Counted from the stretch's first letter, positions 35,701 through 47,992 are shown. The stretch is 64,000 nt of DNA from Dermatophagoides farinae (GCF_024713945.1 NC_134683.1:1540501-1604500); one strand, 5' to 3'. Translations and numbers: made by a program. The notes: generated by a model not told the origin, from the sequence alone.

Positions 35701-38700
35701 TTGTTGTTTGTTAGTTTGTTTTTTTCACTTAAAATATGTAGAATGACCCTCCTCCTACAACAACAACAACAACAACAAATCACCATTTTTATGTATAACG
35801 ATCGGTTGTATCATCATCATCATATAGATTGACAATGATGAAAGAAGAAGAAAATTCGTGATTTTGTGTGTGTCTATGTGTGTGTGTGTGTGTCTAGTTA
35901 GAGATTGGGATGTGCTTTACTTGGTTTTATTCTCACTTTATGTTGTTTCAGATCAATATGATTTTGTTGTTGTTTGAAAATCAATTCTCAGATCAATTCT
36001 AAATGTTCAATTGTAATGAACAGTGTGTTTATTTTTTATTTTTGGATCCAATTGTAACCCATTTCCATTGATCATGGCCATTGTTGATTGTTGGCATTTA
36101 AAAACATCAGAAAAAAAAATTCTTTTTTTGTTTCAATTCTGTGTCATGATTTCCGGTGGAAAATGATTAATTAATTGATTGACAAAAATACAAATTAAAC
36201 AGTGTCAATTTTTCACGATAAACAACAACAACAACAACAACAACGACGACGACAACAACAATGTATTTGCCGGTAAGTTTTTTTTTCATTTAATTTTCGT
36301 GAAAAAAAATTCAAAATTGGTAAAAATTGTCCTACAATGAGACCAATCTATCTATGACCTGAAAAAAAACTTTCAAAATAAAATCATCAAATCAAATGTA
36401 AGAAACAAAAAAAAACGTGAAAAAATGATTTATGCTGATCGATAGGATAAATCAATAAATCGGTGAAAAAAAAACGAATCCTCATCATCCATTAGAGATT
36501 TGAATGAGAGAAAATAATTTCTGGATTCCATACATGTACAGCGATTATCTGGCATTTAACATATGAAAATTTTCAATTCCATCATCATTTGATTTTTGAT
36601 TTTTGAAATTTGTTTGCATTTTATTTCAATTTTTTTCCCCACCCCACTTCTCGCTCTCTCACTCATAAACACTATCATCACCCCCAAAGTTGTCATTCAT
36701 TCATTCATACAAAAAAAAAATTCAAATTGAATTTAATTTTCTGGTCTCTTTTTTTTCGCCCACCTGTTGATCTATCAAACAAATCAAAAAAAAAAAAAAA
36801 AAGAAAAGAAAACGCTCCACATGGTACGATTATATCACAAGTTGTTGTTGTTGTTCCGACCTGGATCAATAATAAATCGATCGATTTGATGATGGCCTAC
36901 GTTGAAAGTGATCATCGCTGTCGCCGCATCACCAATCATATATTCGATGGTGGTGGTGGTGGATTTAAATGAAAAAAAGGTCAACTTGTGAATTGTGAAA
37001 AATTGATTTGCATACAATCTAATGGATCAACGAGAAAAATGGTAATGGTCTCTGCATATTACACATTTTTGCAATGATTTGCAATGAAAAGAGAGAGATA
37101 AAATTTTTTTTTTGTTTTTCATCATTTAATAATGAAAAATGATTAAAAAATTCAAATTTTGTCGGAATATTTCTTTTTTTTCTCGTTACAAAACGATGAT
37201 AACTTTGTCGGCGGCCATATTAAATAATAATGATGATGATGTGTGGATTTGACAATAAGTTAGACAAATTACCTGAATATTTTTTTTTCTCTTTTCGGTG
37301 TTTATTTGTGTGTGTGTGTGTGTGTGATTAATTTCGGAATTTGCAAAAAACCGAAATTAATAATAAATGATCATTGAATAAACATATACACAGCTTCCTG
37401 TGGTAAAAAAAATTCTTCATTTCAAAATTTGGTGAGCCAAACTTTTTTTTCGATGATGATGATGATGATGATGATGTCAAATCTAATATTTCAATCAGAT
37501 CAGATTAAAAATTATCAAATTGTTTATGATACTGTCTCGTGTATGTATTCACAATGACCACAAACTTGAAAATAAAAAATTTGTCATAATCATCCAGACA
37601 TGGGTGTGTGTGTGTCTTTAGGTCTGTAAAAGAACAAGGTACGAAGGTTTTTTTTTCTCTCTCTCTCTCTCTCTCTCTCTTGGAGAATATGTACACAAAA
37701 TCGATATTGGACATGTATATTTAATTTGAAATTCATTATCGATCGACGACAATTAAATGATGACATAATTGACTACGACGTTATTCGATCGATCGATCGA
37801 TTGATTGTCGACCAATCAATTTGATTGTCAACAATGATAACAGACACATATAAAATGTTCAAATTTTTTTTCCAAGGTCTCACCCTATTCCAGTAAAACA
37901 CACACACACACACACACATGTCATTATCGTTTCCGATTTTTTTTCCAATTCATCTGATATTTTTCCTTTTGTTAACAATGATATGATGATGATGATGACA
38001 TTGACCTGTTGATGGGTCATAATTATTTAAAGTATTTTTTTACGACTTTTGTCCATCACATCAACGGTGGTGGTGGTGGTCAGCATTTTTGTTCATATAA
38101 TAATATTCTGTGACAATAAAAAAAAAACACTGGCCATTTTTTTTCCATGAGATTTTTTTTCTGGTCAAGTTTAGTTAGTTTTTTTTTATTACTATTGTCA
38201 TTCTGAAATTTTCAACAAAAAAAAACGAAAAAAATGAAAAATCGTGCTGCCACATTATGAAATGAAAATGGAAATGGATATCGTTAATCTTCGGTCGGTC
38301 TGTTTTTTTTTATTTAGTCGATTTACATATATAGTCATTATTATTCAACGAAATTGACTGGCACTAAAGAAAAATGAGACTCGAAACAAACAAACAAAAA
38401 AAAATAAATAAACAAATTCCATACCTGAATAAAAAGAAAAGAAAGCAAACAAACAAATCCACATTTTAACCCGTTGAGAGCTATGTTTTTTTTGTGTGTG
38501 TGTGTGTGTGTGTGTGATATGATTTGTGTAGTCGTTGTCGCCAGTAAAAAAATTTCATAATGATAATCATAAATTCCTAGATTAAAATTCTTTATTTGTT
38601 ATTGGATTTTCATTTTTTAAGCTTTTGAAATGAAAAATTTTTGAAAATTGTGAACAACATCTTTGATTGCTCTGATAAACGATAAAAGAGGCAAAAAAAA

Positions 38701-41070
38701 AATGACCCAAATTTCATTAATAACAAATGCAAAAGAAAGAAAAAAAAAATAAACTATGATGATGATGGTTAGTGTACTGTGTAGAAAAGACACATGCATG
38801 ACCTGCTGACCAACAATAATAATGGTCATGTCAAATGTCATTGTTATATACGTTTTAATATGACCTTTAAGGTCAAAAAAAAGCTTTTTTTGTTGTTGTT
38901 GTTGTTGTTGAATAAATGAACTTACTTATACGTTCTCATGAGTAAAATAAATGAATTTTCATTGAAATTTTTTCTGTTTTGTTTTCTTGGCTAGTTTCCA
39001 TGGTGTCCATTAACACATAGTTCATTATCAATCAATTATCGAAATTATGAATTGAAATGAAAAAAAAATTTTTTCTGAATGAAAATGAATTATCAATATT
39101 TGTTTTACCGCATGGCCATCATCATATTCGTTGGATTGGTCAACCACATGTTGTGTGTGTGTGCTGTGTGTGTGTGTTTTGATTCATGGACGTGTATTTG
39201 TTGTTGCTGAACAATGAACGTGTCTAAATTAATTGTAATCATCATCGATCAAATCAAATTATGGTTTTGTTCTTTTAAAATCAATCAAAAAATTAATAGA
39301 ATGAAAGTATCCAGAATTCTTGAATTCCGATTGGCAATGTTAATTAATCATTTGAATTTTTTTTGTTTTGTTTTGTTTTTTCATATATAGCTGCATTATG
39401 TGTCAATGATTAGTATTGAGAAAATCTGCGTGAGAATTTACGTTTTCTTTTTTTTTCTGGAATTTTGAAATTTCAAATTTTTTTTTCCATTCAAATGACT
39501 TTTTGTTTTTGTTTTTTTTTTTCTTTCAACAAACAATATAAATGACATCATCAACCAAACATGATCAATCAAAACTCAAAATTGTTTCGGCAAATTATTG
39601 ATTGAACAATTCGATGAAAATTGATTATTTCTTGCTTTTAAATCTGATCGGATACAGGCATTGTTGTTGTTGTTGTTGAAATTATATCTACCTATTGAAA
39701 TAATCATGATGATTTCGGGCAACAATTTGTTTGTTTTGTAGTTGTTGAAATTGGCTGCAAAAAAATTCAATTTTTTCTCATTTTTTTCCGAATTTTTCAA
39801 CATAATAATTTGATTGAACTTGGCAACAAATCATTCCATTTTTTTTGATGATGATGATAATGTAATTTTCCAATTACATGTAACAACAACAACAACAACA
39901 ACAACAAAAAAAACATGCCGAAAATGGCATGAAAATGAAAGGTAAAAATGCCGCCAAAAAAAGAATGAAAATTGTGTCATTTTTTTTGTTTGTTTGTTTG
40001 TTTGTTTTCTGCGATTGTGTGCACAACGTGATCATTAATGATGATGATGATGATGACAACTTTTTTTTTCTTCTGTCTCCATGATTTGTTTCCAAATTGA
40101 ATTGGAAAAAATCAGCTGAATTTTTCTCGTAATTTTCGGATTCTTCAATTCATTTTTTGTTGTTGTTGAAATATTTTTCCAATGAGAAAAAAAATTTTCA
40201 TTACAAACAACCAAAAAAAAAAAATACTTTGTTTGTGAAAAAAAATTCTTGTTTTTCTACTTCTTTTGTCTCTCTATCTCTTTTTTTTTTGTATGCTTTA
40301 AAGCCAGGTAAATCACATCATCATCGTTATTGATGATGATGATCTTATGGTACCAAATCTCACCCTCTCATTTACTCATAAGAAAAAATTTTTTTTTTCT
40401 GTATCAAGTCTTGTCGTTGTCGTTGTTGATCGATCTAAGCGACCACCAGACCGACGGTCAAATCGTGACTGGCCGTTTTTCTTCAATTTTCCTTTTCTTT
40501 TCTATCATCATCATCATCATCATCAAATAAATATATAAAGTTCAATTCGTGATCTTCGATATTTTTCAAGCATAGATTTTTTTTTTTTTTTTTTTGACTG
40601 AATTTTTCTACAACGTTGTGGGGGGGGGTATAGTAGTGTGTGTGCGTTTTGTATATGTTTGTTGTAGCCACCATTTAACAACAACAACAACGACAACAAA
40701 AAAAAATACTGACCGATCATCAAGCCGTCAATTATGTGCATAATAAAAAGACACACACACACACATTATGAATCTGAAACAAATTTTTTTTTTATGTTTG
40801 GCCTTAATCATCATCATCATCATCATTGGCATGGATAAATCACCATAAGGGTAGAAAATAAAAATTCACACAAATGTTGTGATTCAACAAAAAAAAAACA
40901 AAAACAAAAACAAAAAATTTCCATTCAGGTTCATTTTTATTTTTTCAAATTTCAATTCAGAAATAAAAATCAGAATTGAAAAATGTGTGTAATAAAATTA
41001 TTATTTTCCATTTGTTTATACGTTGTACGTTGTACATTGTTGTTGTTGTTGTTGTTGTTATTGTTTTATT
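32754..41070. other. Gene-poor, microsatellite-rich stretch of 8.3 kb
   Basis: No convincing gene is seen. The stretch is rich in (GAT)n, (CAA)n, (CA)n, (CT)n and (GAC)n tracts and A/T runs, with a 9-base G run at 40620-40628. Scattered splice-like sites occur, for example a short ATG frame followed by GTAAG at 36261-36277. None joins into a supported coding model. It may contain long introns or regulatory DNA of the spaetzle gene or its neighbours. Confidence 0.55.
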
Positions 41071-41298
41071 TTAAACACCATCATCATCTGTCATTGTGGT
41101 GGAAAATTCTCTTACACGACGTATTGATGTTTGGCAACAAAAATAGCCAATAAAAATGATTAATATTAAATCAATTATAATAATGATAATGATACCGATC
41201 CAGAACCATTCTTTATCATATTGTATTGGACAATAATCATTCAATATTTCCGTTGTTGTTGATGATGATGAATCTGTATTTGTTGTTGCTACAGTCAT
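41071..41298 (-). CDS. Small single-pass membrane protein, unrecognised
   Basis: A 75-residue frame with a Thr/Ser-rich N-terminal part (about 33 residues, with one Cys). One strong helix of about 22 residues begins at WFWIGIIII, and a CC pair follows it as a potential palmitoylation site. A short cytosolic tail with Arg residues ends in Asp/Gly. No signal peptide is evident, so it would be a type III single-pass protein. It is divergently oriented to the spaetzle-like gene with only about 200 bp between, so the two may share a promoter region. Composition and topology make it plausible despite its length. Homology is unknown. Confidence 0.5.
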   Translation of the reverse strand: MTVATTNTDSSSSTTTEILNDYCPIQYDKEWFWIGIIIIIIIDLILIIFIGYFCCQTSIRRVREFSTTMTDDDGV

Positions 41299-41501
41299 GA
41301 TGTTTTCGGGTTTTCGTTTTTTTTTTTTTTTTTTTTTGGTTTCACAAATTCATCGACAAAAAAAAAAACAAAAATGAAAACGAATAAAAACCGGGAAAAA
41401 AAAATTCCTAATTTTTATTTTGTTTGATTTACAATTTAATTAATTTATGGAATTTTTTTTTTATTCCAAAACAGATCTCATTATTGTTACATTTTTTTTC
41501 T

Positions 41502-42894
41502 ATGCAATCGTTTATGATTATGATGGTCGAATCAAGTGATAAAATACAATCAACATCAACATCGAAAACAACGACAACAATACGAGCATATCGTTGTTAT
41601 CGACAACAAAATCAAATTATATGTCCAACAGATAATAGTCAACTAACGAATGTATATAAAGCATCGGAATCAAATTCCAGTATTAAATTGGGACCAAATT
41701 TGTATCATAGACAATTTACAATATCATCTTTACCAGCAGTGGATCAACAACAGCCATCCAAAACAAAATCTCGTACACATGTGATCTATTATACAAAGCA
41801 ATATTCTGATAATAATGGTGGCGGTGGTGGTGAGCAAAATACATTCGATTTAAATGATGAAGATGAACATCAATTTATGCATCAAACAAATATCGATGAA
41901 CATATTATCGATGATGGTGGTGGCCATCAACAACTTAAATTAAATAAGTAAATTTTTTTTTCATTTTTTTTTCATCATAAAAAAGTTAAATTCCGTTTTT
42001 TTTGTATTCTTGTTTCAGAATCAAAATTAACACATTCATCGATGATAATAAAGCAATGATTCGACGAATGTTTGGCGATTATCATCATCATTCTAAACAA
42101 CAACAAAATGATGGCCATTTAACGCCATTGTTACCTGATGTTGGTGATGATGATGTTGATGGAGAATTTCGTGATCATTTTTCAAGTTTTCATGATCACC
42201 ATTCAGGTCATCATCGTAGTCGGCGTTCGATTAAACCAAAATTATTGTCTGGTAATAAGTAAGTTTTTGTTTTCACTATTTTATAGAGATATGAATCGTG
42301 TATTATTGTTGATTGGAATTTTTTTTTTCATTCAATGAAATTTTTACAACTCAAAAAATCTGGTGTTCCGGTCACGAGTTGTTTTTGTTGTTGTTGTTGT
42401 TTCACGAGACCTATCTATACGACGACCTTGTTACGTTTTTTTTTTCTTTCTCTTTTTCTCAATTGATCTAATTGTTTCTTTTTCTTTCTTTCTTTTTTTT
42501 GATTGATTGATTGATTCATTCATTGAATTCAATAAATAATTAGGGTCGATTCATGTGAATCAACAGTGGAAATTGTAACACCATATTGGGCATCAAATTC
42601 AGCAGGAAAAATTCGTGCCATTGTTAATACACAACATTTACAGCAAGCAATACAACAAGAAGTTTGCCAGTAAGTGTTACCGAAGCTAAAAAGATGGCGC
42701 CATGTGTTTTAATAATTTTTTTTTTCCCCCATAGAGCTGTACAAACACGACGATGTAATAAAGATTGCCGCTGTGAACAGAAATATAAATGGCATCGTTT
42801 ATTAGCCTATGATCCGGATGATGATTGTAAAGGAATATTTATGGATTGGTTTCTATTTCCATCATGTTGTGTTTGTCGTTGTGCCAAATATTGA
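41502..42894 (+). CDS. spz: Spaetzle-like cystine-knot Toll ligand, four exons seen
   Basis: Exons: up to 41947 (ATG at 41502, or entering from an upstream exon at the acceptor ending 41474), 42019-42258, 42544-42669 and 42735-42894. The introns are 71, 285 and 65 bp, and all are phase 2. A hydrophobic N-terminus ([16 protein letters not shown]) looks like a signal peptide that begins upstream of 41502. The prodomain is Asn/His/Gly-rich and ends at HRSRRS, a furin-type site. The C-terminal domain has ten Cys and the Spaetzle pattern: IRAIVNT, [15 protein letters not shown], then [11 protein letters not shown]. Spaetzle proteins are processed extracellularly and activate Toll receptors in immunity and development. 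Which Spz paralog this is cannot be told here. Confidence 0.85.
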
Positions 42895-43734
42895 TATTGA
42901 TTGATATATTGTAATATTGTTTTTTCCCACCCTCATTCTCGGACACAAACGGATTCCGGTTTCTGTGTGCGTGTGTGTTTGTGTTTGTATTTATGTTCGT
43001 TTGTAATTTCATCACATATCACATCGTTATCGTAATCGTAAGCATTCAATCTGTATTATAATTGCAATTATTAAAAGAGATGGATTTAAAAAAAAACAAT
43101 CATCATTTTGTAATAAAAAGTATCTCGTAATTTATCAAAAGAAAAATGTGAATTTGAATCATGTTATGAAATTCTAATCATTTCAATGAATGAATGGAAT
43201 TGACTAGTGGACACACACATATGATTTGTCCAACCTGTGTATTACACATCATCATTGTTATTGTCAATCGTTTATTCATGTTTTTTTTTTGTTGTTGTTG
43301 CAATTTTTTGATTGAAATAATTCATCAAAGTCACAAAAGCCCCCAATTGTGTGCCAAATGTTTCGAAAAAAAAAATCATTGTGTGTGTGTTGTAATTTTT
43401 TTTTTTTATTCATTTCGTCTTTGATCAATGATCGATGATCGTTTACAATGTTTCAATGGATGAATTGAATGTAAATTCAATGGATGAATGGATGAAAAAT
43501 GTTCTCTCTCGTTCTCTCTCACTATGATTGATTGATAAGTTGTGATTAATTTCCGAAAAAAAAATACCGTTGATGTCAATGTAAAAAATACATTGAGCAA
43601 TAAATAGAAACACTTGACCTTTGTCCTGTTTATTATATATATTGTTATTATTATTATCTGAACGGGTTTCTTTCATTTTTTTTTTTTTGTTGTCTAAAAA
43701 ATTGTTATTGATGATGATGATGATGAGTAGGTGA

Positions 43735-43765
<31 letters not shown>

Positions 43766-44435
43766 GTAAATCTTGAATTATAACGATGATGGTGGCCTGT
43801 CCAATGATTAAAGTTTGACAATTAATTTCTACTATTTTTTTTCTGCCGAAAATCAACATGTTAAATCATGTGATTTAACAAGAAATGAAAAAAAAACAAA
43901 TCTGAATATTCAAACACAATTGTTGAACAAAGAAGCGAGAAAGTGAGATAGAGATGGAGAGAGAGAGAGAGAAATATGGTCAAAATCGAATGATAAATTG
44001 AACAGTAACCGTGTCGGATGATTTGTTACCATCTCTTTGCATGTTTTTCTTTTGCTCTCTTTTGGTTTTCATTTTTCATTTTTCAAAAAAAAAATAAAAT
44101 AAAATTTGTTCCATATTGCGATAAAACAAACGTTTTGAAAAAAAAATACAATTGAATTGAATGAAAAAAAAGCCAACACTTTAACACAATTGTGGTAGAT
44201 GTGTGATAATAATAGAAATAAAAGGTGTGTCATATATTATAACGATTTGTTGTTGTTGTTGTTGTTGTCGAAACATGAGACAAATTGAATTTCAACCATC
44301 ATCATCATCATCATCATAGACTGACGCATCCGAATCAAATTTGATTATTCGACATTGTGATTTGAAATTTATCTATTTAAAGTATTTTTTTTTTCGTTAC
44401 AAAAATATTGCTCGATCATTCGATTCAAAAAAAAA
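42895..44435. other. Spacer between spaetzle and desaturase
   Basis: 1.5 kb with (GT)n and (GTT)n tracts, a 26-base T run at 43740-43765 and (GA)n near 43958-43971. An AATAAAAAG near 43110 could end the spaetzle transcript. No gene is recognised. Confidence 0.6.
43740..43765. repeat. Poly-T tract (26 nt)
   Basis: An uninterrupted run of T between ordinary intergenic sequence. There is no retroposon body visible beside it. Confidence 0.85.
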
Positions 44436-45587
44436 ATGGTAAACAGTACATCGACTATTTGTGAACAATTATTCTGTGATTCTGTTATTGATAATGATGA
44501 ACAAGAATTTGTTGAAAAAACAATGACAATGAATTTTGATAATAAACAACAAGAACGGCAACAAGAATCTGACAATGATAATGTATATCGACGACAAATC
44601 GTTTGGCGTAATGTGATTGCAATGACAATACTACATTTAATGGCTATTTATTCATACATTTATTTTGGTCTTGATCGTCGTATCACTTGGTATGTTTTAT
44701 TCTGGCCAGATATTCTTGCACGAATTTCAGCATTAGGTGTATTAGCCGGTAGTCATCGGTTATGGTCACATAGATCATATCGTGCACGATTACCATTACG
44801 AATATTTTTAATGATTCTACAAACAATGGCATTACAGAATGATATCTATGATTGGTGTCGTGATCATCGTGTTCATCATAAACATAGTGATACTAATGCT
44901 GATCCATATAATGCACGTCGTGGTTTTTTTTTCTCACATATGGGCTGGCTAATGGTACGTAAACATCCAGATGTTATCCTTAAAGGAAAAACAATCGATT
45001 TAACTGATGTTTGGGCTGATCCAGTTGTTCGTTTTCAACGACGTTTCTACATTCCATTGGTATTATTAATATGGGGTATATTACCAACATATTTCTGTCA
45101 TTATGTAACCGGATATACGATGGTTGATTGTTTTTTGGGCGCCGTTATTGTTCGTTATGTTCTATCATTACATTATGCATGGCTTGTGAATTCGGCTGCA
45201 CATCTTTATGGTTATAAAATGTATGATCAATCAATGGAACCAAGAGAAAATCGTATGGTCGTGTATGCTAGTATGGGTGAAGGTTATCATAATTATCATC
45301 ATACATTTCCATGGGATTATTCAGCAAGTGAACATGGTTGGTCTGAATGTTTCAATATAACCACTGCATTCATCGATCTATGTGTATGGCTAGGATTGGC
45401 TTATGGTCGTAAAAAAGCTAATGAAAAAATCATACAAAAACGTATCGAACGTACTGGTAATCGTGATTATTATCGAAAATATTATGGTCCAGGAACATTG
45501 GCTGATTATTCATTAGGAATATTATCATCATATGGTTTTCTATTCATCACTTGGACATTACGTTATCTTATCAATGGACAGTTGTAA
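44436..45587 (+). CDS. desat: Acyl-CoA Delta9 desaturase
   Basis: A 383-aa, single-exon membrane desaturase. It introduces a cis double bond into acyl-CoA (usually palmitoyl or stearoyl) at the ER, using cytochrome b5 and a di-iron centre. The His boxes are canonical: HRLWSH, HRVHHKH and HNYHH within GEGYHNYHHTFPWDY. The extra NSAAHLYG His region is also present. Family landmarks such as RDHRVHHKHSDTNADPYN and GFFFSHMGWL are intact. There are four to five membrane segments. The N-terminal 45 residues are acidic and Gln-rich. The tail is slightly longer than in insect Desat1 and ends in a hydrophobic stretch. The gene lies between spaetzle and the receptor array. In arthropods such enzymes serve lipid and hydrocarbon/pheromone synthesis; which applies here is unknown. 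Confidence 0.93.
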   Translation: MVNSTSTICEQLFCDSVIDNDEQEFVEKTMTMNFDNKQQERQQESDNDNVYRRQIVWRNVIAMTILHLMAIYSYIYFGLDRRITWYVLFWPDILARISALGVLAGSHRLWSHRSYRARLPLRIFLMILQTMALQNDIYDWCRDHRVHHKHSDTNADPYNARRGFFFSHMGWLMVRKHPDVILKGKTIDLTDVWADPVVRFQRRFYIPLVLLIWGILPTYFCHYVTGYTMVDCFLGAVIVRYVLSLHYAWLVNSAAHLYGYKMYDQSMEPRENRMVVYASMGEGYHNYHHTFPWDYSASEHGWSECFNITTAFIDLCVWLGLAYGRKKANEKIIQKRIERTGNRDYYRKYYGPGTLADYSLGILSSYGFLFITWTLRYLINGQL

Positions 45588-46145
45588 TTTTTTTTTCTTA
45601 TTTTAAAATTTCATCAAAACTTATATATGTGGTATATATTTAAAAGACGAAAAAAAGAAAAAAAATTCTTTTCCATGTATATGAAAATGGAAAACTTTTA
45701 AAAACTTAATCAACCATTGAATCTGAATCGATCAATAAAAATAAAATTGTATTGGCTAATATCATCATAAATTATAAAATTCAGTTTTCATCAAACATTT
45801 GCCAAGAATATTTCCAAATATTTTTGTTTTCCGAAAATAGACTATGGTCGATAGTTGAGTGATTGACGCAGTTTTCCAATGTATTTATGATCGATAAATT
45901 AAGTCAAATGATTTCGATTTCGTTTGTTGTAGTTTTTTTTTCTGAAAACTAATCATCTAAAAAAATACAAAAATTCATATTCGTCACCAATGGTAACAAG
46001 TGCGATTTTTTTTTTCTTCTAAAATTCAACTTGATCGATTATCATGGTTTTTTTTTGGTAAAATTATACATTCAACATTCGATAAATGTCTAATCTGAAA
46101 AATTTTGATACAACAAGAAGAAATAAAAAACAAAACCAAAAAAAA
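45588..46145. other. Spacer between desaturase and receptor R5
   Basis: 558 bp of AT-rich DNA. AATAAAAATAAAA near 45735 is a possible desaturase poly(A) signal. The rest is likely the R5 5' flank. It shows no match by eye to the R6/R7 upstream block. Confidence 0.55.
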
Positions 46146-47447
46146 ATGTCAACTATATTGAAACTGATAAGAAAAAATCTCAGTCTTGAATTGATACGCC
46201 ATAAATATGATGGAAAAATTTTTGAATTATTGTACAATGATTTTGATGTATTAAAATGGTACAATTTTCGAATGAATTTTTCATTATGGGATTATGTAAA
46301 TCATTGTATAACAAAAACTATTCGTTCGTTCAAACCGGCCATAATGATAACATCAATTTTATGGATGGCAATGTTTGCAACAATAATCATGATTATTTAT
46401 CCATCGAATTCTGTATTGATTGATTTGGCGATTTATGAGAAAATGTTAAATTCGAATCGTGGTGATTTAATACTGATACAAATTGTGGTTACATTCATCA
46501 TTCTTGAATTATTGTGGATTGTGTTTTTGATTGAATTGTTAACTTATTGTTCACCATTACTATTATTTCTGACAGTATATTTGCCAAATTATGAACGAAA
46601 AATGGATGTAAAAATGCGAAAAATTTTGATCAAATTTCAAGCATTTTCAAATTTTGCAGTCACTTTCAGTTATTTGAATGTCATTGCCATCATGACCATT
46701 ATCGGTGTCATAGTTCCATTTCTGTGTTTCGAATTATATATGAAAAATCAAATCAATTTCATCAAATTTTTTACTAGCATACCGTTTGTCATCATTATGG
46801 ATATGGCAATCATATTCATCACTGGTCAATTATTTGTGTCTGGAAAAATATCCTATTTTTCATTGATATTTTTCAAAGAACGAATCAAAAGATTACATAA
46901 TGTTTCAGTATTATTGATACATTATTCACATTATTCTATGGAACGAATGTTTACGAATCAATTTTGTCATAAATACATTATTTTGTATTCAGAAATTTAT
47001 CGTATCAATCAAACAGCGAAAACTGTTTTATTTGCACTTGAAACGATATCCAAATCTGCCATAATGATTGCCGTTGTGTTCTATAGTAGGCAGACAAAAA
47101 TGTCCATCGTTAATACATTGTTCATATTCTTAATGCTGTTAATATTTGTATTCATGAATTTTGTTTATTCAAAAATAGCTTGTATTCCCAGTTATAATGA
47201 ACGATGTGTACAGAATCTTCACCACTGGTTAATACGGTCACAATTTCATTCAAAATTCAAACCAATTAAACGATGGAGACAATCAATGAAAGCAAATCTA
47301 TTCGTACAAGCAATGGCCAATAATCGAATTGGTTTTACTTGTGGTCCATTATTTCATATTAATAAATATAAATTCTTTGAATTACTGTTGATGAATATAT
47401 CGTGGATTCTGCTTTTTCATAAACAAATGTGTTTAAATCATCTATAG
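46146..47447 (+). CDS. Array receptor R5: divergent 7TM chemoreceptor
   Basis: About 433 aa from the ATG at 46146 (MSTILKLIRKNLSLELI), chosen because R6 starts the same way. An in-frame ATG at 46086 would add 20 polar residues. Landmarks are FRMNFSLWDY, ITGQLFVSGK, ISKSAIMIAVVFYSRQ, KIACIPSYNERC, HWLIRSQF and NLFVQAMANNRIGFTCGPLF. The last helix ends ILLFHKQMC. Compared with the R1-R4 group, GHLF reads GPLF and FYK reads FHK, changes shared with R6. R5 and R6 form a recent pair. The gene opens the head-to-tail array that continues to the window end. Predicted as a plasma-membrane receptor channel of the gustatory-receptor superfamily. Confidence 0.8.
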   Translation: MSTILKLIRKNLSLELIRHKYDGKIFELLYNDFDVLKWYNFRMNFSLWDYVNHCITKTIRSFKPAIMITSILWMAMFATIIMIIYPSNSVLIDLAIYEKMLNSNRGDLILIQIVVTFIILELLWIVFLIELLTYCSPLLLFLTVYLPNYERKMDVKMRKILIKFQAFSNFAVTFSYLNVIAIMTIIGVIVPFLCFELYMKNQINFIKFFTSIPFVIIMDMAIIFITGQLFVSGKISYFSLIFFKERIKRLHNVSVLLIHYSHYSMERMFTNQFCHKYIILYSEIYRINQTAKTVLFALETISKSAIMIAVVFYSRQTKMSIVNTLFIFLMLLIFVFMNFVYSKIACIPSYNERCVQNLHHWLIRSQFHSKFKPIKRWRQSMKANLFVQAMANNRIGFTCGPLFHINKYKFFELLLMNISWILLFHKQMCLNHL

Positions 47448-47500
47448 ATAGATGGAGCTATATATATACATATATCTAAAGTTGAATCAAATTGAATCTT

Positions 47501-47693
47501 TTCGTGCAGCAGGCACATATTATGACAAATGGGTCGTTTGGGTTTTATTTGTGGTCATCTTTTATTTATAATAACCAAATTTAAATTTACTGAACTAATC
47601 CTAATGAATATTTCATTGATTTTACTTTTATATAAAGAAATTTGTTTGAATTTAAACGTCCATTTGAAATATAATAAATTAGTTAAAGCTTAA
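47501..47693 (+). pseudogene. Receptor C-terminal relic downstream of R5
   Basis: From 47550 the frame reads CGHLLFIITKFKFTELILMN, then a last-helix sequence ending LLYKEIC, and stays open to 47693. This is the family C-terminal block without the rest of the gene. The preceding bases (FVQ, then a disturbed NNRFGF region) show that it is degraded. It resembles the R1-R4 type (CGHL) more than its neighbours R5/R6 (CGPL). It is therefore the remains of a different, lost array member. Confidence 0.7.
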
Positions 47694-47699
47694 ATCGAG

Positions 47700-47992
47700 T
47701 ACGTAATAAAAATTTTTTTTTACTTTGCTGATCCCAGATATGAATGATTTGTTTATGCACTAGATTTTTTTTTTTGTAAAAATTTCTTTCTGAATATCGT
47801 GAAAAATGGACTTATGAATCGATTGAGTTGTGAATAATAATAAAAAAAACGAGAATTTTTCCTGACAAACAAAGAATTTTCATCGATCTTGTACATATTT
47901 TTTAGCGAAAAAAAAAATTCAGAAAAAAAACCAGTTCAAGAATTTTTCGCACAGTTTTTCATTCAATGATCAGCAGAAAAAAAACCGAAAAA
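47700..47992 (+). repeat. Duplicated upstream block, copy 1 (before R6)
   Basis: About 290 bp upstream of R6 that recur upstream of R7 at about 49400-49682. Shared marks include AGATAT(G/A)AATGATTTGT, CACTAGATTTTTTTTT, CTTATGAATCGATTG, TTTTGTACATATTTTTTAGCGA and CGCACAGTTTTTCATTCAATGATCA. It shows that the tandem duplication unit includes the promoter region. Confidence 0.75.

Noticed and set aside
36261-36972. A possible mini first exon (ATGTATTTGCCG followed by GTAAG) and a later frame ending in a Gly run
   Set aside because: The phases and acceptors could not be matched convincingly and the later frame is partly repeat-derived, so no gene model is supported.
43443-43859. A 138-codon frame on the minus strand
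   Set aside because: It crosses a 26-base T run (as poly-Lys) and (GAT)n/(GA)n repeats, so it is not a credible protein.
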